64,000 bases of DNA from Cyanophora paradoxa (GCA_004431415.1 QPMI01000549.1:62001-126000), one strand, 5' to 3'. Counted from the first letter of the stretch, positions 22,722-34,274 are shown. Numbers and translations are program-made. The notes: generated by a model from the sequence alone, not told the origin.

Positions 22722-23870
22722 TTCAGGGCGAGCGCGAGCTTTGCGAGCCTTTTAATGTCCGCCGCAGCGTTTTCGGAATCGGGTGCACGTTGCGCCTGCA
22801 TTATTATTGAGGTTCTGCACGAGCTGCGAAAAATGTCAGCCCGCGAAAAACCGCGAAACGCCGGCTCGTCGGCGTAGCGCAATATAGCTGGCTCTAGATT
22901 TGCTGGCCTTGAATTGAAGCTTGCTAGCGCTATAGCTAGCTGACAGGCGCGGCAGGCGGCTCTCAGTGAGTGAGCGACAGCGCGCGCGGGGGATCCGGAG
23001 AGCTAGCTAGAGAGGAGAGCGAAGAGGAATTCAGCTTGCGAAATTTGCCGACGCATTAATTCGATCGAAGCTAGCTAGAGAGGGTGCTCCGGCTAGTCGG
23101 CGGCGGTGTGCTCCGGGAGGGGGTGCTAGATCCGATGATCTGGACACTGTGACAGATCTAGAGAGCTTTATATAATTAGAGGGGAGATTGACTCTGAGCC
23201 TCGCGATCGAAGATCTGCCTAGAGCCTTCGCGAGCTAGCTCTAGAGCGAATCGCGAGAAGAGGGCGCGACGTCGGCCCAGGCTGTGCATGAAATGAATTT
23301 ACTTTGCACGTAGCTGCACATATTGGGTGGCCGGGGTCGGCGGAGACAGACAAGTGAAGAAGGGCGACAGCTAAAGGGGACATAGTCCCTGGAGCTCGGG
23401 ACAAGCGTGGCAGCTGAAAGAGAAAAGTTGCGAGGCGGAAAGAGGAGTACTAGCGGGGATCACGAATCGAAGGAGCGGACTCCGGGCTGACTCGGTGAAA
23501 TTGAGGGGCGGAAAGGGAATTCGAGCGGGGCCTTGGCTTCTACAGGCCGGCCGGGGCGAGGAGGATGAGGACCTCGGTCGCCTTGTCGCGCCAGCGGCGG
23601 AACGTCTCCGGCCCCAGCCCCGCCCGCACCTCCACCTGCCCCGACCTCGTGTCAGCTGGGGCCGGGGCGGGGCGGAGCACAGCGGGGCGAGCCTTGCCGT
23701 CCTCGCCGCAGAGGAGGGAGACGAGGAGGCGGTGGCCGGCGGGGGGCGGCCCGACGCGCGGGTGCGCGGCGGCGGCGGCCAGCAGCGCCTCCGCCGAGGC
23801 GCAGGCCGCCGCGTCGAGCGCCACGTCCACGGCCGGCGCCCCGGGCCGGTGGAAGCGCCCGGGGAGCCCC
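21105..23870. repeat. Tandem duplication II, left unit (about 2.76 kb)
   Basis: Near-identical to 23871-26640 (offset 2757 bp through gene C', 2770 bp after a 14-bp indel near 26125). It covers most of copy C', its upstream spacer and the 3' end of copy C''. The inferred crossover is in exon 4: C'' has D-type bases on its 3' side (ccggtggaag, no atctag) and C'-type bases just upstream (ccccggctgcc). Confidence 0.87.
22722..23539. other. Spacer between C' and C''
   Basis: No gene is visible. The segment has many short palindromes (gctagctagc, agctagct, ctctagag, agatct) and an AT patch near 23165 (tttatataatt). Base for base it is the same as 25479-26309, apart from a 14-bp insertion (gactcaacaggaga) in the latter. 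It should hold the promoter of copy C'. Confidence 0.55.
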
Positions 23871-25478
23871 GCCGCCGCCCCGGCTGCCGCCCCGAGGTCG
23901 TCCTCCTCCGCCGTGAGGTCTGCGGCGGTGACTCAGGCCAGGCCAAAGCTCCGCAGTTCGGGAAAGATTTAGATGAAGCGGAGCGGGCGGGAGGACAGAG
24001 GCGCGCGCACCGATGGGGTCGGGGAGGGCGTCGAGGTCGATGGGCGGCGGGGGCACCACCAGCACGTCGTCCTCTTCGAAGCAGAACGATTTGGAGGCCG
24101 CCGCCCCCGCGCCCCGCGCACGCTCGTGGCTGGAGCCGACCCCGCTGCAAGAGCCGCCGCGATCGCGACCGCTGCTGCTGGAGCTTGAGCCACAGCCGCC
24201 GCCGCGGCTGGGGCCGCTTGCGCTGGCGCCTCTGCCGCTGGGGCTCGCTCCGCTGCTGCTGCTGCTGCTGCTGCTGCTTTTCGCACTGCCGATCGGGCTC
24301 GCGATCGCGATCGGTGCGCTGCTGCTGCTTGCGCTCGCGGGGGCCTCTGGATCCTCCGCCGCGGCGGCGCCCGGGACGAGGTCGGGGCGGAGGCCGGCCA
24401 CCATCATCCAGAGGCGCGAGCGGTAGCGGACGGTGAGGGTGCAGAGGCGGCCGCCGGCCTTGAACTGCGATGTCGCAGGCCCCTTCGAGGTCAAGGAGGC
24501 GAGCGACTCCTCGGGATCGACCGCCGCGACCCCGCCGAGGCTCTTTGCCCGCTTCCGCAGGAGCTCGCGATCGGCCCGGCTGCAGCCGCCTGCTCCTGCT
24601 GCTCCTTCGCCCGCCGCTTCCGTCCGCGCTGCTGATGCTGGCCACGTTTCCACTCGGCCTTGCTGAAGATGACGTCGAAGCTGCCGGCCGCTGCAGCTGC
24701 AGCCGCAGGCGCCGAGGCCGAGGCAGAACTCGCCGCGAGATCGGCGTCTAGCGAGCGGAAGACGAAAGGGTTATAGCCCTCGCCGGAATCGTCCAGCTCG
24801 CCAAGAATGATGGTGCGCTGCCCTGCCTTGATCGTTCGCCCGAGCCGCCGCAGCGGTTGCTGGGCGAATTTGATTCGATCAGCGGGAGAAGACAAAGCAA
24901 GGGATCGGAAGACGAATATATTGATGCTGAACGCACAATTTTCACGGAATACGCGTTCGCATTATTCTTTCTCCGATCTTCGCGCTCCGCTTCCGATTCG
25001 AAGTCGAAGACATTCGCATCGGATGAACCCTTATAATCATGATCAGACCCCTCCTGCGGCCCGAAGTGCTCCTCCGCCACGACGGCGAAGCGACGGCCCG
25101 GCTGCGCCTCGATGTAGAAGCCTGCGCGCTGCATGAGAACGCGAGCCTCGCGCGCTGCCAGGCGCGAGCGGGCTCACCCGGCTCGACCCGCTCGCGGAAG
25201 ACCTCCTTGCCGCACAGCGGCGAGCCGGAAGGGACGCAGAACACGTCCACGGGGGCGTAGGAGACCGGTTTCGCGGGGTCGGTGTTAACGAAGACTCGCG
25301 CGGAGAACTGGCTCGACGCAGGCCGGGGCGGGTTGATGGCGAAGGTTGCGGCCGCCTCATCGGCCTCGAGCAGCGCCGGGTCGAAGATGCAGTGCCCGCG
25401 CTGCCCCGCGACCGCCGCATTGCGGCACTGCCTGCACGCGCGCGCGCGGCGCCCATTGAGCACGCGGTGATTGAACAA
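23540..25478 (-). CDS. Array family copy C'', chimeric (C' body, D-type 3' end)
   Basis: Unknown function. The N-terminus and exons 1-3 match C' almost base for base: start MFNHRVLNGRR at 25478, Cys motif, FYIEAQPGRRF, QPLRRLGRTIKAG, AGSFDVIF, LGGVAAVD, poly-Ser and PPPIDLDALPDPI. Exon 4 and the 3' flank match copy D: HPRVGPPPAGHRLLVSLLCG without the atctag insertion, SGQVEVRAGLGPETFRRW, then ILLAPAGL and TAG at 23540-23542. Its exon 4 is therefore open, unlike that of C or C'. One C is missing at about 24576 (cggcccggctg against cggccccggctg in C'), which shifts exon 3. Apart from that base it would be a complete gene. Confidence 0.66.
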
Positions 25479-26640
25479 TTCAGGGCGAGCGCGAGCTTTG
25501 CGAGCCTTTTAATGTCCGCCGCAGCGTTTTCGGAATCGGGTGCACGTTGCGCCTGCATTATTATTGAGGTTCTGCACGAGCTGCGAAAAATGTCAGCCCG
25601 CGAAAAACCGCGAAACGCCGGCTCGTCGGCGTAGCGCAATATAGCTGGCTCTAGATTTGCTGGCCTTGAATTGAAGCTTGCTAGCGCTATAGCTAGCTGA
25701 CAGGCGCGGCAGGCGGCTCTCAGTGAGTGAGCGACAGCGCGCGCGGGGGATCCGGAGAGCTAGCTAGAGAGGAGAGCGAAGAGGAATTCAGCTTGCGAAA
25801 TTTGCCGACGCATTAATTCGATCGAAGCTAGCTAGAGAGGGTGCTCCGGCTAGTCGGCGGCGGTGTGCTCCGGGAGGGGGTGCTAGATCCGATGATCTGG
25901 ACACTGTGACAGATCTAGAGAGCTTTATATAATTAGAGGGGAGATTGACTCTGAGCCTCGCGATCGAAGATCTGCCTAGAGCCTTCGCGAGCTAGCTCTA
26001 GAGCGAATCGCGAGAAGAGGGCGCGACGTCGGCCCAGGCTGTGCATGAAATGAATTTACTTTGCACGTAGCTGCACATATTGGGTGGCCGGGGTCGGCGG
26101 AGACAGACAAGTGAAGAAGGGCGGACTCAACAGGAGACAGCTAAAGGGGACATAGTCCCTGGAGCTCGGGACAAGCGTGGCAGCTGAAAGAGAAAAGTTG
26201 CGAGGCGGAAAGAGGAGTACTAGCGGGGATCACGAATCGAAGGAGCGGACTCCGGGCTGACTCGGTGAAATTGAGGGGCGGAAAGGGAATTCGAGCGGGG
26301 CCTTGGCTTCTACAGGCCGGCCGGGGCGAGGAGGATGAGGACCTCGGTCGCCTTGTCGCGCCAGCGGCGGAACGTCTCCGGCCCCAGCCCCGCCCGCACC
26401 TCCACCTGCCCCGACCTCGTGTCAGCTGGGGCCGGGGCGGGGCGGAGCACAGCGGGGCGAGCCTTGCCGTCCTCGCCGCAGAGGAGGGAGACGAGGAGGC
26501 GGTGGCCGGCGGGGGGCGGCCCGACGCGCGGGTGCGCCGCGGCGGCGGCCAGCAGCGCCTCCGCCGTAGCGCAGGCCGCCGCGTCGAGCGCCACGTCCAC
26601 GGCCGGCGCCCCGGGCCGGTGGAAGCGCCCGGGGAGCCCC
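23871..26640. repeat. Tandem duplication II, right unit (about 2.77 kb)
   Basis: Partner of 21105-23870. It contains the 5' part and body of copy C'', the C''-D spacer and the 3' part of copy D. Identity ends in exon 4 of D, where D reads ccccgcccgcctccagc instead of ccccggctgccgcc. Confidence 0.85.
25479..26309. other. Spacer between C'' and D (copy of 22722-23539)
   Basis: Duplicate spacer with no gene visible. The only clear difference from its partner is the 14-bp insertion near 26125. It should hold the promoter of copy C''. Confidence 0.55.
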
Positions 26641-28299
26641 GCCGCCGCCCCGCCCGCCTCCAGCTCGTCATCCTCCGCCGTGAGGTCTGCGGCGGGGGCT
26701 AGGCGGGGCAGTGATGGGCGGCGTGGAAGGGATCGGGCGGACCGATGGAGTCAGGGAGGGCGTCGACGTCGATCGGCGGGGGATGTGCCACGTGCAGGTC
26801 CTCCTCGTTGGATCCGCTGCTGGAACCCGCAGCACTGCTACCACCGCCGCCGCTGCTGCTGCTGCCTCTGGCGCTGGAGCTTGCGGCGCTGCTGTTTCCT
26901 ACAACCGCCGGCGCCTCGTCCGCCGCGGCGGCGCCCGGGAGGAGGTCGGGGCGGAGGCCGGCGACCATCATCCAGAGGCGCGAGCGGTAGCGGACGGTGA
27001 GGGTGCAGAGGCGGCCGCCGGCATCGTACTCCGTGGGGCGGTACTGGTCGACAAGGGAGCCGCTGTAGTCGACTGCCGCGACTCCGCCGAGGCACTTCGC
27101 CCGCTTGCGCTGGAGCGCCGGGGGATCCCCAGCTCCGCGATCCCGCTTCCCGGGCACCTTGAGCCGCCCGCGCCGCCTAGCCGCGGCCAGTTGCTCGCTC
27201 CACACCGCTTCGCTGAAGACCAACTCGAAGCTGCCCGGCTCTGCTGCGGGTGCCGCGGAAGACGCGGAGTTTGAGCTGGAGCTGCTGCTGCCCGCCTCGG
27301 CTTCGAGTGACTTGAAGACGAACGGCTTGCATTCCACCGCTGAGCCGTCCCAGTCGCCCAAGAGGGTGGTGCGCTGTCCTGCAGCAAATACAGTCCCGTG
27401 TCGTCGCAGCGGGCTCTGGGCGAAAATTAATGCACGGGGACAGGGCGGCGGGAGGCCGGGTCGCTGAACGAATTCACATCGCAAGCTAAGCTTGAGTGAG
27501 GCCAAGGCCTAGCTTTAGGACGGACGCACGAGTTGTACGTGATACCTGCCGGAAGAACCCTCCTGCGGCCCGAAGTGCTCCTCCGCCACGACGGCGAAGC
27601 GACGGCCCGGCTGCGCCTCGATGTAGAAACCTGCGCGCTGCATGAGAACGCGAGCGCCACTCGCTGCCAGGCGCGAACGGGCTCACCCGGCTCGACCCGC
27701 TCGCGGAAGACCTCCTTGCCGCACAGCGGCGAGCCGGGAGGGACGTAGAACACGTCCGCTGGGGCGTAGGAGGCCGGTTTCGCGGGGTCGGTGTTGACGA
27801 AGACTCGCGCGGAGAACTGGCTCGACGCAGGCCGCGGCGGGTTGATGGCGAAGGCTGCGGCCGCTCCATCGGCGGCGAGCAGCGCCGGGTCGAAGATGCA
27901 GTGTCCGCGCTGCCCCGCGGCCGCCGCGTCGCCGCATTGCCTGCGCGGGCCCGCGGGCGCGGCCGGGGCGCGGCGTGAGCGCGCGGCACTCGTCACGTTT
28001 GCAACTTGCAAGGCACAGACGTCACCAACCTGACTATCTTCTTTCGTACAGCTTTGGCAGACACGGCTGCAGTCATTCTGCCGGCAAGAGTCAACGTCGT
28101 CGTCGGAGCAATCGCAAGCAGCCGGACCGGCCCGAACCTCGCAGAACGTTCGTGAGCTGCCGATTCCCGCGGCCGCCTCTGCAGTCGCCGCGGACTCCCG
28201 ACGCGGTGCTCGAATGGTACACGCTGCGCGGCGAAGTAAGTGCGCGGTGAAGTCAGTGCGCGGCAACGGCGCGTGGCGTAACAGGACTAGACCTGGCAA
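26310..28299 (-). CDS. Array family copy D, at the upstream end of the array
   Basis: Unknown function. Exon 1 is open from an ATG at 28299, but the true start is unsure: the N-terminal extension (CDCSDDDVDSCRQNDC, QSCTKEDSQVGDVCAL) has no match in other copies. The conserved part has QCGDAAAAGQRGHCIFDP, FSARVFVNTDPAKPASYAP and PLCGKEVFRERVEPG. Exon 2 is FYIEAQPGRRFAVVAEEHFG. Exon 3 contains SPLRRHGTVFAAGQRTTLLG, KPFVFKSLEAE, PGSFELVFSEAVW, LQRKRAKCLGGVAAVDY, LWMMVAGLRPDLLPG, a Ser-rich tract, and NEEDLHVAHPPPIDVDALPD. Exon 4 is DLTAEDDELEAGGAAAGLPG through SACATAEALLA-type sequence to ILLAPAGL, TAG. It is the only copy without an obvious frame break. It is the most diverged member and probably the donor of the 3' end of C''. 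Confidence 0.65.
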
Positions 28300-28717
28300 A
28301 GCAACCGACGCGTCGCTGCGACGCTCTCGGGCGTCGCGGATTGCTCCCGTGAGTGCTCCCGCCGAAGCAACCCGCCGGCCCGTGCAGTCGCTGAATGCTC
28401 AGAGTGCGATTTCGATCCGCAGGAACACTCGCTTCTCAACTAGCTTGCCTAGGCCTTCCGAATCATGATCATGATCAGCCCTCCGGCGCTTCGAATTCCC
28501 CCGGTACCGAATTCTTTGGCAATTTGATCGGACTGACTTGCAATATTGATCGACGCGTACCGTACGTCGACTTCGGGGAATCTCTGCATGCGGCGGGCCT
28601 CGCAAGCGACAGCAGATCCGGATAGCTATTCTCCGAGTACAAGACCGAGGCTGCAGTGGGCTCAGGGCGGGCCCGGCCGTCCCTGGCCGACAAGCTTCAA
28701 GGGAGGGTGGGCCGGGT
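28300..28717. other. Gap between array copy D and the armadillo gene
   Basis: I see no gene. This is probably the promoter side of copy D and the 3' UTR of the armadillo gene. It contains catgatcatgatca near 28465 and several EcoRI-like gaattc words. Confidence 0.4.
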
Positions 28718-31700
28718 CTAGCAGAAGGGGAGGAACTGGGCGGCGCGCTTGGCGGTCGAGTCGTCGACGGGGACGTTCACCAGGTCCTGCATCGCCTCCT
28801 TCGCCCCCGCCGCCCGCAGCGGGCCCTGCCCGACCGTAAGTTGGGGGGGAGAATTCGAAGCGGAGGGGGTACGGGGCCACCTGGGCGGCCTCCTGCCCGA
28901 AGAGGTCGAGGAGGAGGGCGGCCGCCTCGGCGCGGACCTCGCGCCGGCGGCCGGCGCAGCAGTCCCCGCAGACCGCCCGCAGCGTCGCCGGCCGCGCCGC
29001 CAGCGCCCCGTACGACGCCGCGTTGTTCAGCGCTGCGCGGGGCTGAGGGGGAGGCGACCGAACCAACGAAAGAGGGGGGTACCGAGGTTGTAGAGGAGGG
29101 AGTACGCGACCGCGCGGGCCTCGCGGCTCGCGGCGCCGTCCGTGGCGCGAAGGTACCCCTCCACCAGCGCGAACGCCCCCAGCTCCCGCGCCTGCGCCAG
29201 GAGTGAGCCCGAGATAAAAATAGCCCGGGAGGGATGGGGGGTACGCGCGCGCCTCGTTCTGGAGGGCCTTGTCGCGGCCCATGGAGAGGTTCACGAGCAC
29301 GAAGACGGCCTGCTCCAGCAGCTCGTCCGGCACCGCCTGCTCTAAAGCTCACGGGGGAAGAAGCCGCGGGGGGGTACCGCTTCACCTTCGCGAAGGCGCG
29401 GAGCATGGCGCGGACGGCCCCCGAGCGGATCGCCGGCTCCCGCACCGCCGGGTTCACGTCTGCGGGGGGTACCTCAGCCTCGGGAGGGGAGGGGAGGGGG
29501 TACGGGGTTGCGGGCGGACAGAGGAGGCCGTTGAGGATGGGGAGGTACTGCTCGAGGGCACGGGCGGGGGCGGACCAGGGCCCGCCCGTGCCGGGCCCCG
29601 CCGCCAGCTGCAGGCCGGCGAGCAGCTCCTCGACCGGCGCCCCCGCCGCCGGCGCCGGCACCGTCGGCACCCCCGGCGGCGGCGCCCTGCGAAGCCGTTA
29701 GCGGCAGAAAGCAGGGGACGCGAGGGCCGGGCAGGGGGGGCGTGCCGGGCGGGGACGAGGGCGAGGGAGGAGTCGACGAGCTCGACGAGCTTCGCGGCGC
29801 CGTGCTCCTCCAGGCTCGAGAGCGTGTTGAACGCGCACTTGCTCAGCTGCCCACGGGCGGGCCGATCAGCGAGGGGGGGGGACGAGGGGGGATGGAGCGG
29901 GGGCGGGGGGTACCTCGTCGTCCTCGACGTCGTTAAGGAGCATGGCGAGGGTGTGCACGCCGCCGCCGCCGGCCACGCGCGCCTGGTTGCCCTTGTGGTT
30001 CCGCACCAGGTTCCCCAGGCAGAACGCCGCCGACTTGCGCATCTCGTAGCTGCGAACGAAGCCGACCCGGCCGGCCTTCAGGAAGGGGCGGGGAGAGCCA
30101 CTCAGAAAGGGGCGACAGAAGGGCGCACATGGCGTCCGGGGCCGCCAGCGCCGCCAGGAGGACCTCCACCCCTGCGGGCCCAGGCTCCAACGCGGTCGTA
30201 CCCGGGGCGGGCTGCGCTGCGCGGCGTACCCCGGAGGCGGTGGGCGAGGTCCTGGACGGCGGCGTTCTGGTAGCTGAGGTTGATGAGGGCGAGGAGGGCG
30301 TAGAAGCCGGCCTCCTGCGCCTCCTGCCGCCGCGTCCGGCTCGACGCCGTCAGCGGCCGGCCCCGCGTCGGCTCCCACTGGCCCGCCTGGCCCCCCGCCC
30401 CCTCCGCGATCCGGATCGCCCCGGCGCCCGTCGCGGAGAGGGGCGCGGCGGCCCCGCCGGCCGTGCCCGGCGCGCGGGGCCGGCGGAGGCGGCGGCGGCG
30501 CCGTCGGGCCGCAGCGCCGACTCGATGAGGCGGAGCAGCGTCGCCACGGCCGCCTCCTTCGCGAACAGCGCCTGCCCCGAGCGCTCAGCCCGGCGGAGTG
30601 AGAGGAAGAGGGGGGAGGGTGCGGGCCTGGCAGCGGGGGTGGTTCCAGACGAGGTGGGAGAGGAGGAGGCCGGCCATCGCCGCCACGCGCCCCGAGGCCC
30701 CCGCCAGCAGCCGCAGCACCGCCTCCGCCACCTCCGCCTTGCACAGCGCGTCCTGCGGTCGCTCGAACGCCTCAGGCGGCCTCCTTCGTAACAGGCGAGG
30801 GAGCGGGTGGGGGCCGGGCCTGTGAGGCGGGGTTGGTGTCCGTGCAGTTGACGAGGAGGGTCAGCGCCGAGAGGGTCAGGTCGTCGTCCTTCGGCGCCGC
30901 CAGGTACGCCACGCAGGCGTCCTGCGAATACGCGAACGTCAGAGGGGGGGAAGGGGGCGAAAGGGGTACGCGGACCAGGCCGCCGAGGGCGCGGACGTCG
31001 TCCTGCGCGGCCGTGTGCCTGCGAAGAAGGGGTACGGCGTTGGAGGAGGGGAGAAAAAAACGGGGGTACCGGCGCACCGGTAGACGAGGTTGTTGAGGGC
31101 GAGGCACACGGCCTCAGTGAGGCTGCGGCGAAAGGGGTCAGGGGAGGGGTACGGCCGAGGCGAGGGGTACGGCAAACCTGGCGACGGTGACGGCGGAGGG
31201 GGGAGGGCGGGAGCGGCCGGTCTGGGGCCGGCCGGGGGCGGGCGGGGGCCCCGGGTCGGCGCGGCGGGCGGCGAGGGCCGCCGCCTGTGGAACGGGAGCG
31301 AGTGGTCAGCCTGTGGAACGGCGAGGGCCGCCGCCTGTGGAACGCTGAGCAGCGAGAGGTGTACGGCGGACCTGGGAGCGGAGCGGGGAGGCGCGGGCGC
31401 GGGGGTCGTCGAGGAGGCAGTCGCGGAGGAAGGAGACGAGGAGCGTCGGCGCCTGGTACTTCCGCACGTAGTCCTGCCCGCCCCGCGCCCCTCGGCGGGG
31501 GGGAGCGGGGGAGGGAGAAGGGGGCGGGCGGGCCTGGTTGGCGGGGCAGGCGGTGACGAGGTGGGCGAAGCAGGTGAGGCCCGTCTCGAGGACGGTCGCG
31601 TCCACGTCCTCCGCCGGGAAGCTCTTCAGCATCTGCGAGGCGCGGGGCGGGGCGGGGGCGGGGTCAGGCGGGCCGCGGCTAGCGGGCCGCGGAGGGCGGG

Positions 31701-33975
31701 CGGGGCGGGGGCGGGGACCTCGACGACGGTGTGGAGGGTGCCGTTCTCGCGGACCTCGTCCCGCGCCCCCGCCTGGCCCGCCGCCCCGCCCTCCCCCGCC
31801 AGCACGCACGTCAGCTGCCCCGCCGCCGCTCGGTCAGCAGAGGGCCGGGGCGAGCTCGGGCGGGGCGGGGCGGGGCGGGCCTGGAGGGCGAGGCGCTTGA
31901 TGGGGACGTGGTAGTCGTGGAGGCACTCGCCGAGGGCGGCGAGGCCCTCCTTCGCCACGAACGCCGCCTGCGCCTGCCCCGGGGGTCAGCCAGCCCCCCC
32001 GGCAGCCTCGGGCCTTCGGGCGGGCCTGGGGGTTGCCGTGGAGGAGGGCGAAGGAGGCGAGGAGCGCCCCCTCCATGATCGCCTGGTCGATGTCTGCGCC
32101 CCGCTTAGAGGGGGAGGAACTAGAGGGGGCCGGCGGGGCGGGCGGGGCGCGCTGTTGACGCAGGAGACGAGGAGGTCCACCGCCCCCCGGATGTTCAGGA
32201 AGAGGTACTGTTCAGGAAGGCCGTGAGCGGGGTCCCCCGGCGCCCTCCCTCCCTCGAGGGGGGGCGCACCTGGGCGTAGGGCATGTCGTCCAGGACGGCC
32301 GCCACCTCCTGCACAGCGGCGCTCGGCTCCCAGCGGCGAGGCGCGCGGCTCGCTCGCCTCGGGGCGGCGCGGGGCGGCGGGGGCGCACCTGGAGGGACGC
32401 GCTGACGATGTCCGCGTCGAAGTGGTTCGCCCTGCGTGAGGAGAGGGAGGGGGAAGGGGGGGGGAGGGCCGGGGGGTACCGCAGGCGAGCTCCGCGTCCA
32501 CGCGCGTCACGCACTCCTGCATCGTCTGGGGGCGCGGTGCGGCTCAGGGAGGCGCCGGCGGGCGAAGGAAGGGTTCGAAAAGGTGGGCGGGTACCTTGTT
32601 CTCGAACTGGGCGGCGACGGCGACGAGGAGGAGGGCGGTGAAGAGCGGCTGCTGCCAGTTGCACGCCACGCGCAGCGCCCGCATCAGCGGCAGCACGCAT
32701 CCCAGCTCCCGGAACAGGTTCTGGGGGGCGCCCCCGCTCTCAGACGCGCGAGGGAAAGGGACCCGCGGGGACCCGAACCTGGGACGTCGGGTTCCGGACG
32801 ACGAGGGCGTTCAGCGCGACGAGGACGGCGTCCGCGTACGCCTCCTGCGGGGAGGGGGGGGAGAGAAGCGAGGCGTGAGGGAAACGAGGCCCGACCGGGG
32901 AGGAGGGGGGTACCTGGAATATGGAGAGGTCGTTCAGCTTGGAGAGGGTGAAGCGGGCCAGGGTACGCAGCGCCTCGGCCTCCCTGAACTTGTCTGCGGG
33001 GGGTGCGGCGGGTCAGCGGGCCCACTGTACCCCCCGCCAAGGAATGCGCGTACCCTGGTGGGAGCGGGACTCGATGGCGACGTCGGCGACGAGGCAGCAG
33101 AGGCGGTGGATGAGGCCGGCGAGGGCGTCCGAGGGCGCGCTGTACGTCGCCTGCAGCGCCGCCGCCAGCACCCTCGACGTCGCTGCGCGGCGCCCGGCGG
33201 CGGCTCGGCGGCGGCGGCTCTGCGGGCGGCGGCGCGCGCCGGCGGCGCACCGGCGATGCCGCCCTCGGAGACGAAGGAGGCCTTGGCCGCGTCGTTCATC
33301 GCCACGACGGAGAAGATGCTCGAGATGCACGCGCACACCTGCGCCGCGACCGCCGCCGGCGCGGCCCGTCAGCGGCGCGGGGCGGCGTTGGCCGCGGCGC
33401 GGCGCACGTGCTGCAGGATGAGCAGGCCTCCCGGTGCGCTGAACCACGTGCTGGCGTCGCCGAAGAACGCGGTGAGTGTCGCCAGGCTGTTCGGTATGCT
33501 CAGGAAGACTGCGGGGGAGGCGTGAGGCGTCCGCGTCGGATCCAGGCGCGGCGGGACGCGAGCGGACCCTTCATGTTCTTCTTGCACTTGCATATGAGGT
33601 AGTCCTGCGGGCGGGCGACCGCTCAGGGCGAGGCGGAGGCGGCGGCGGGAATTCGAAGGCGCGGACCAGCACTTGGAGGACCCGCAGGCACACCTGCGGG
33701 TCCTGCTGCCGCAAGCACTTGAGCAGCACGGGGACCGTCGTGAAGCGCGAGGAGCCGATGGCCTCCAGCTGCTGCGAGCCCGCGCCGGCGCAAAAGTCGA
33801 GGAGCTGGTCAAGCCCGTCCAGCTTCTTGCCGAGCTCATCGCTGTCGATGTTCAACAGTGTAGATGTTAGCTTCGCCACCTGATCGTTCGGCAGGTTGAC
33901 CGCGCGGGCCGAGCCGGGCGCGTTTGGCCGGGCTGCCGGGCGCATCAGCGGACAGCGCTCAAGAAGCGCTGACAA
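28718..33975 (-). CDS. Armadillo/HEAT-like repeat protein with many short exons
   Basis: Probable protein-interaction scaffold; the exact family is not recognised. It starts MSALLERCPLMRPAARPN at 33975 (or the internal Met at 33945). The first exon has LDQLLDFCAGAGSQQLEAIG and VPVLLKCLRQQDPQVCLRVL. Downstream exons carry ARM/HEAT-type helices: TLARFTLSKLNDLSIFQ, AVLVALNALVVRNPTSQ, LMRALRVACNWQQPLFTALL, LVSCVNSAPR, ALGECLHDYHVPIKRLALQ, ALNNLVYRC, LTLLVNCTDTNPASQ, LLLSHLVWNHPRCQ, YALLALINLSYQNAAVQDLA, SAAFCLGNLVRNHKGNQ, NTLSSLEEHGAAKLVELVD and VFVLVNLSMGRDKALQ. The end is AAQFLPFC, TAG at 28718-28720. Many introns start GTACCCCC and end CCCGCAG or GCGCAG, for example after DLSIFQ near 32911 and LLYNL near 29085. 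I count roughly 25 exons. Its C-rich introns are translated in many spurious overlapping frames. Confidence 0.75.
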
Positions 33976-34274
33976 CGGTCACCTGAAGCGGGCCGCGCGT
34001 AGCGCGTCCCTCCTCCCCCGCGGGTAGCCATCGCCCGCTTGAACTGGGCCGCGCTCGCGTACCCCCCTCCACCCACCAGTGACCAATCTCCTTCAACGCC
34101 CGGCCGCCTCGAGCTTAGCGCTCGCATGCACGCGTCGCCTTCGCCTTGGAACAGCCGTTAACGTGCAGCGCTCTCTTAAGCTTAGCCAGCCGGTTTCCTT
34201 CTAAACAGCCTCCGCGGAGGCAGCTCACGAACACTGCAAACCCGTTCATTCGCATACACATCGCGCGCGTCGCC
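33976..34274. other. Gap between the armadillo gene (5' side) and the C2/WW gene (3' side)
   Basis: This is the likely promoter of the armadillo gene and the 3' UTR of the neighbour. It contains cgctcttaagcttagcc and a lower-GC patch near 34190. No gene is visible. Confidence 0.45.

Noticed and set aside
22980-23220. tRNA-like or small-RNA hairpins in the agctagct-rich spacers
   Set aside because: The pairing comes from short palindromic words. I could not build a cloverleaf with an anticodon arm and T-loop.
9941-28299. Array family as a transposon or viral gene
   Set aside because: No terminal repeats, target-site duplications, transposase, reverse transcriptase or capsid motif was seen. 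The copies keep introns and are explained by unequal crossing-over.
30129-30791. Arg/Ala-rich plus-strand open frames across 28.8-33.9 kb
   Set aside because: They are antisense to the armadillo gene and read through its ggggggtac intron borders without any recognisable domain.
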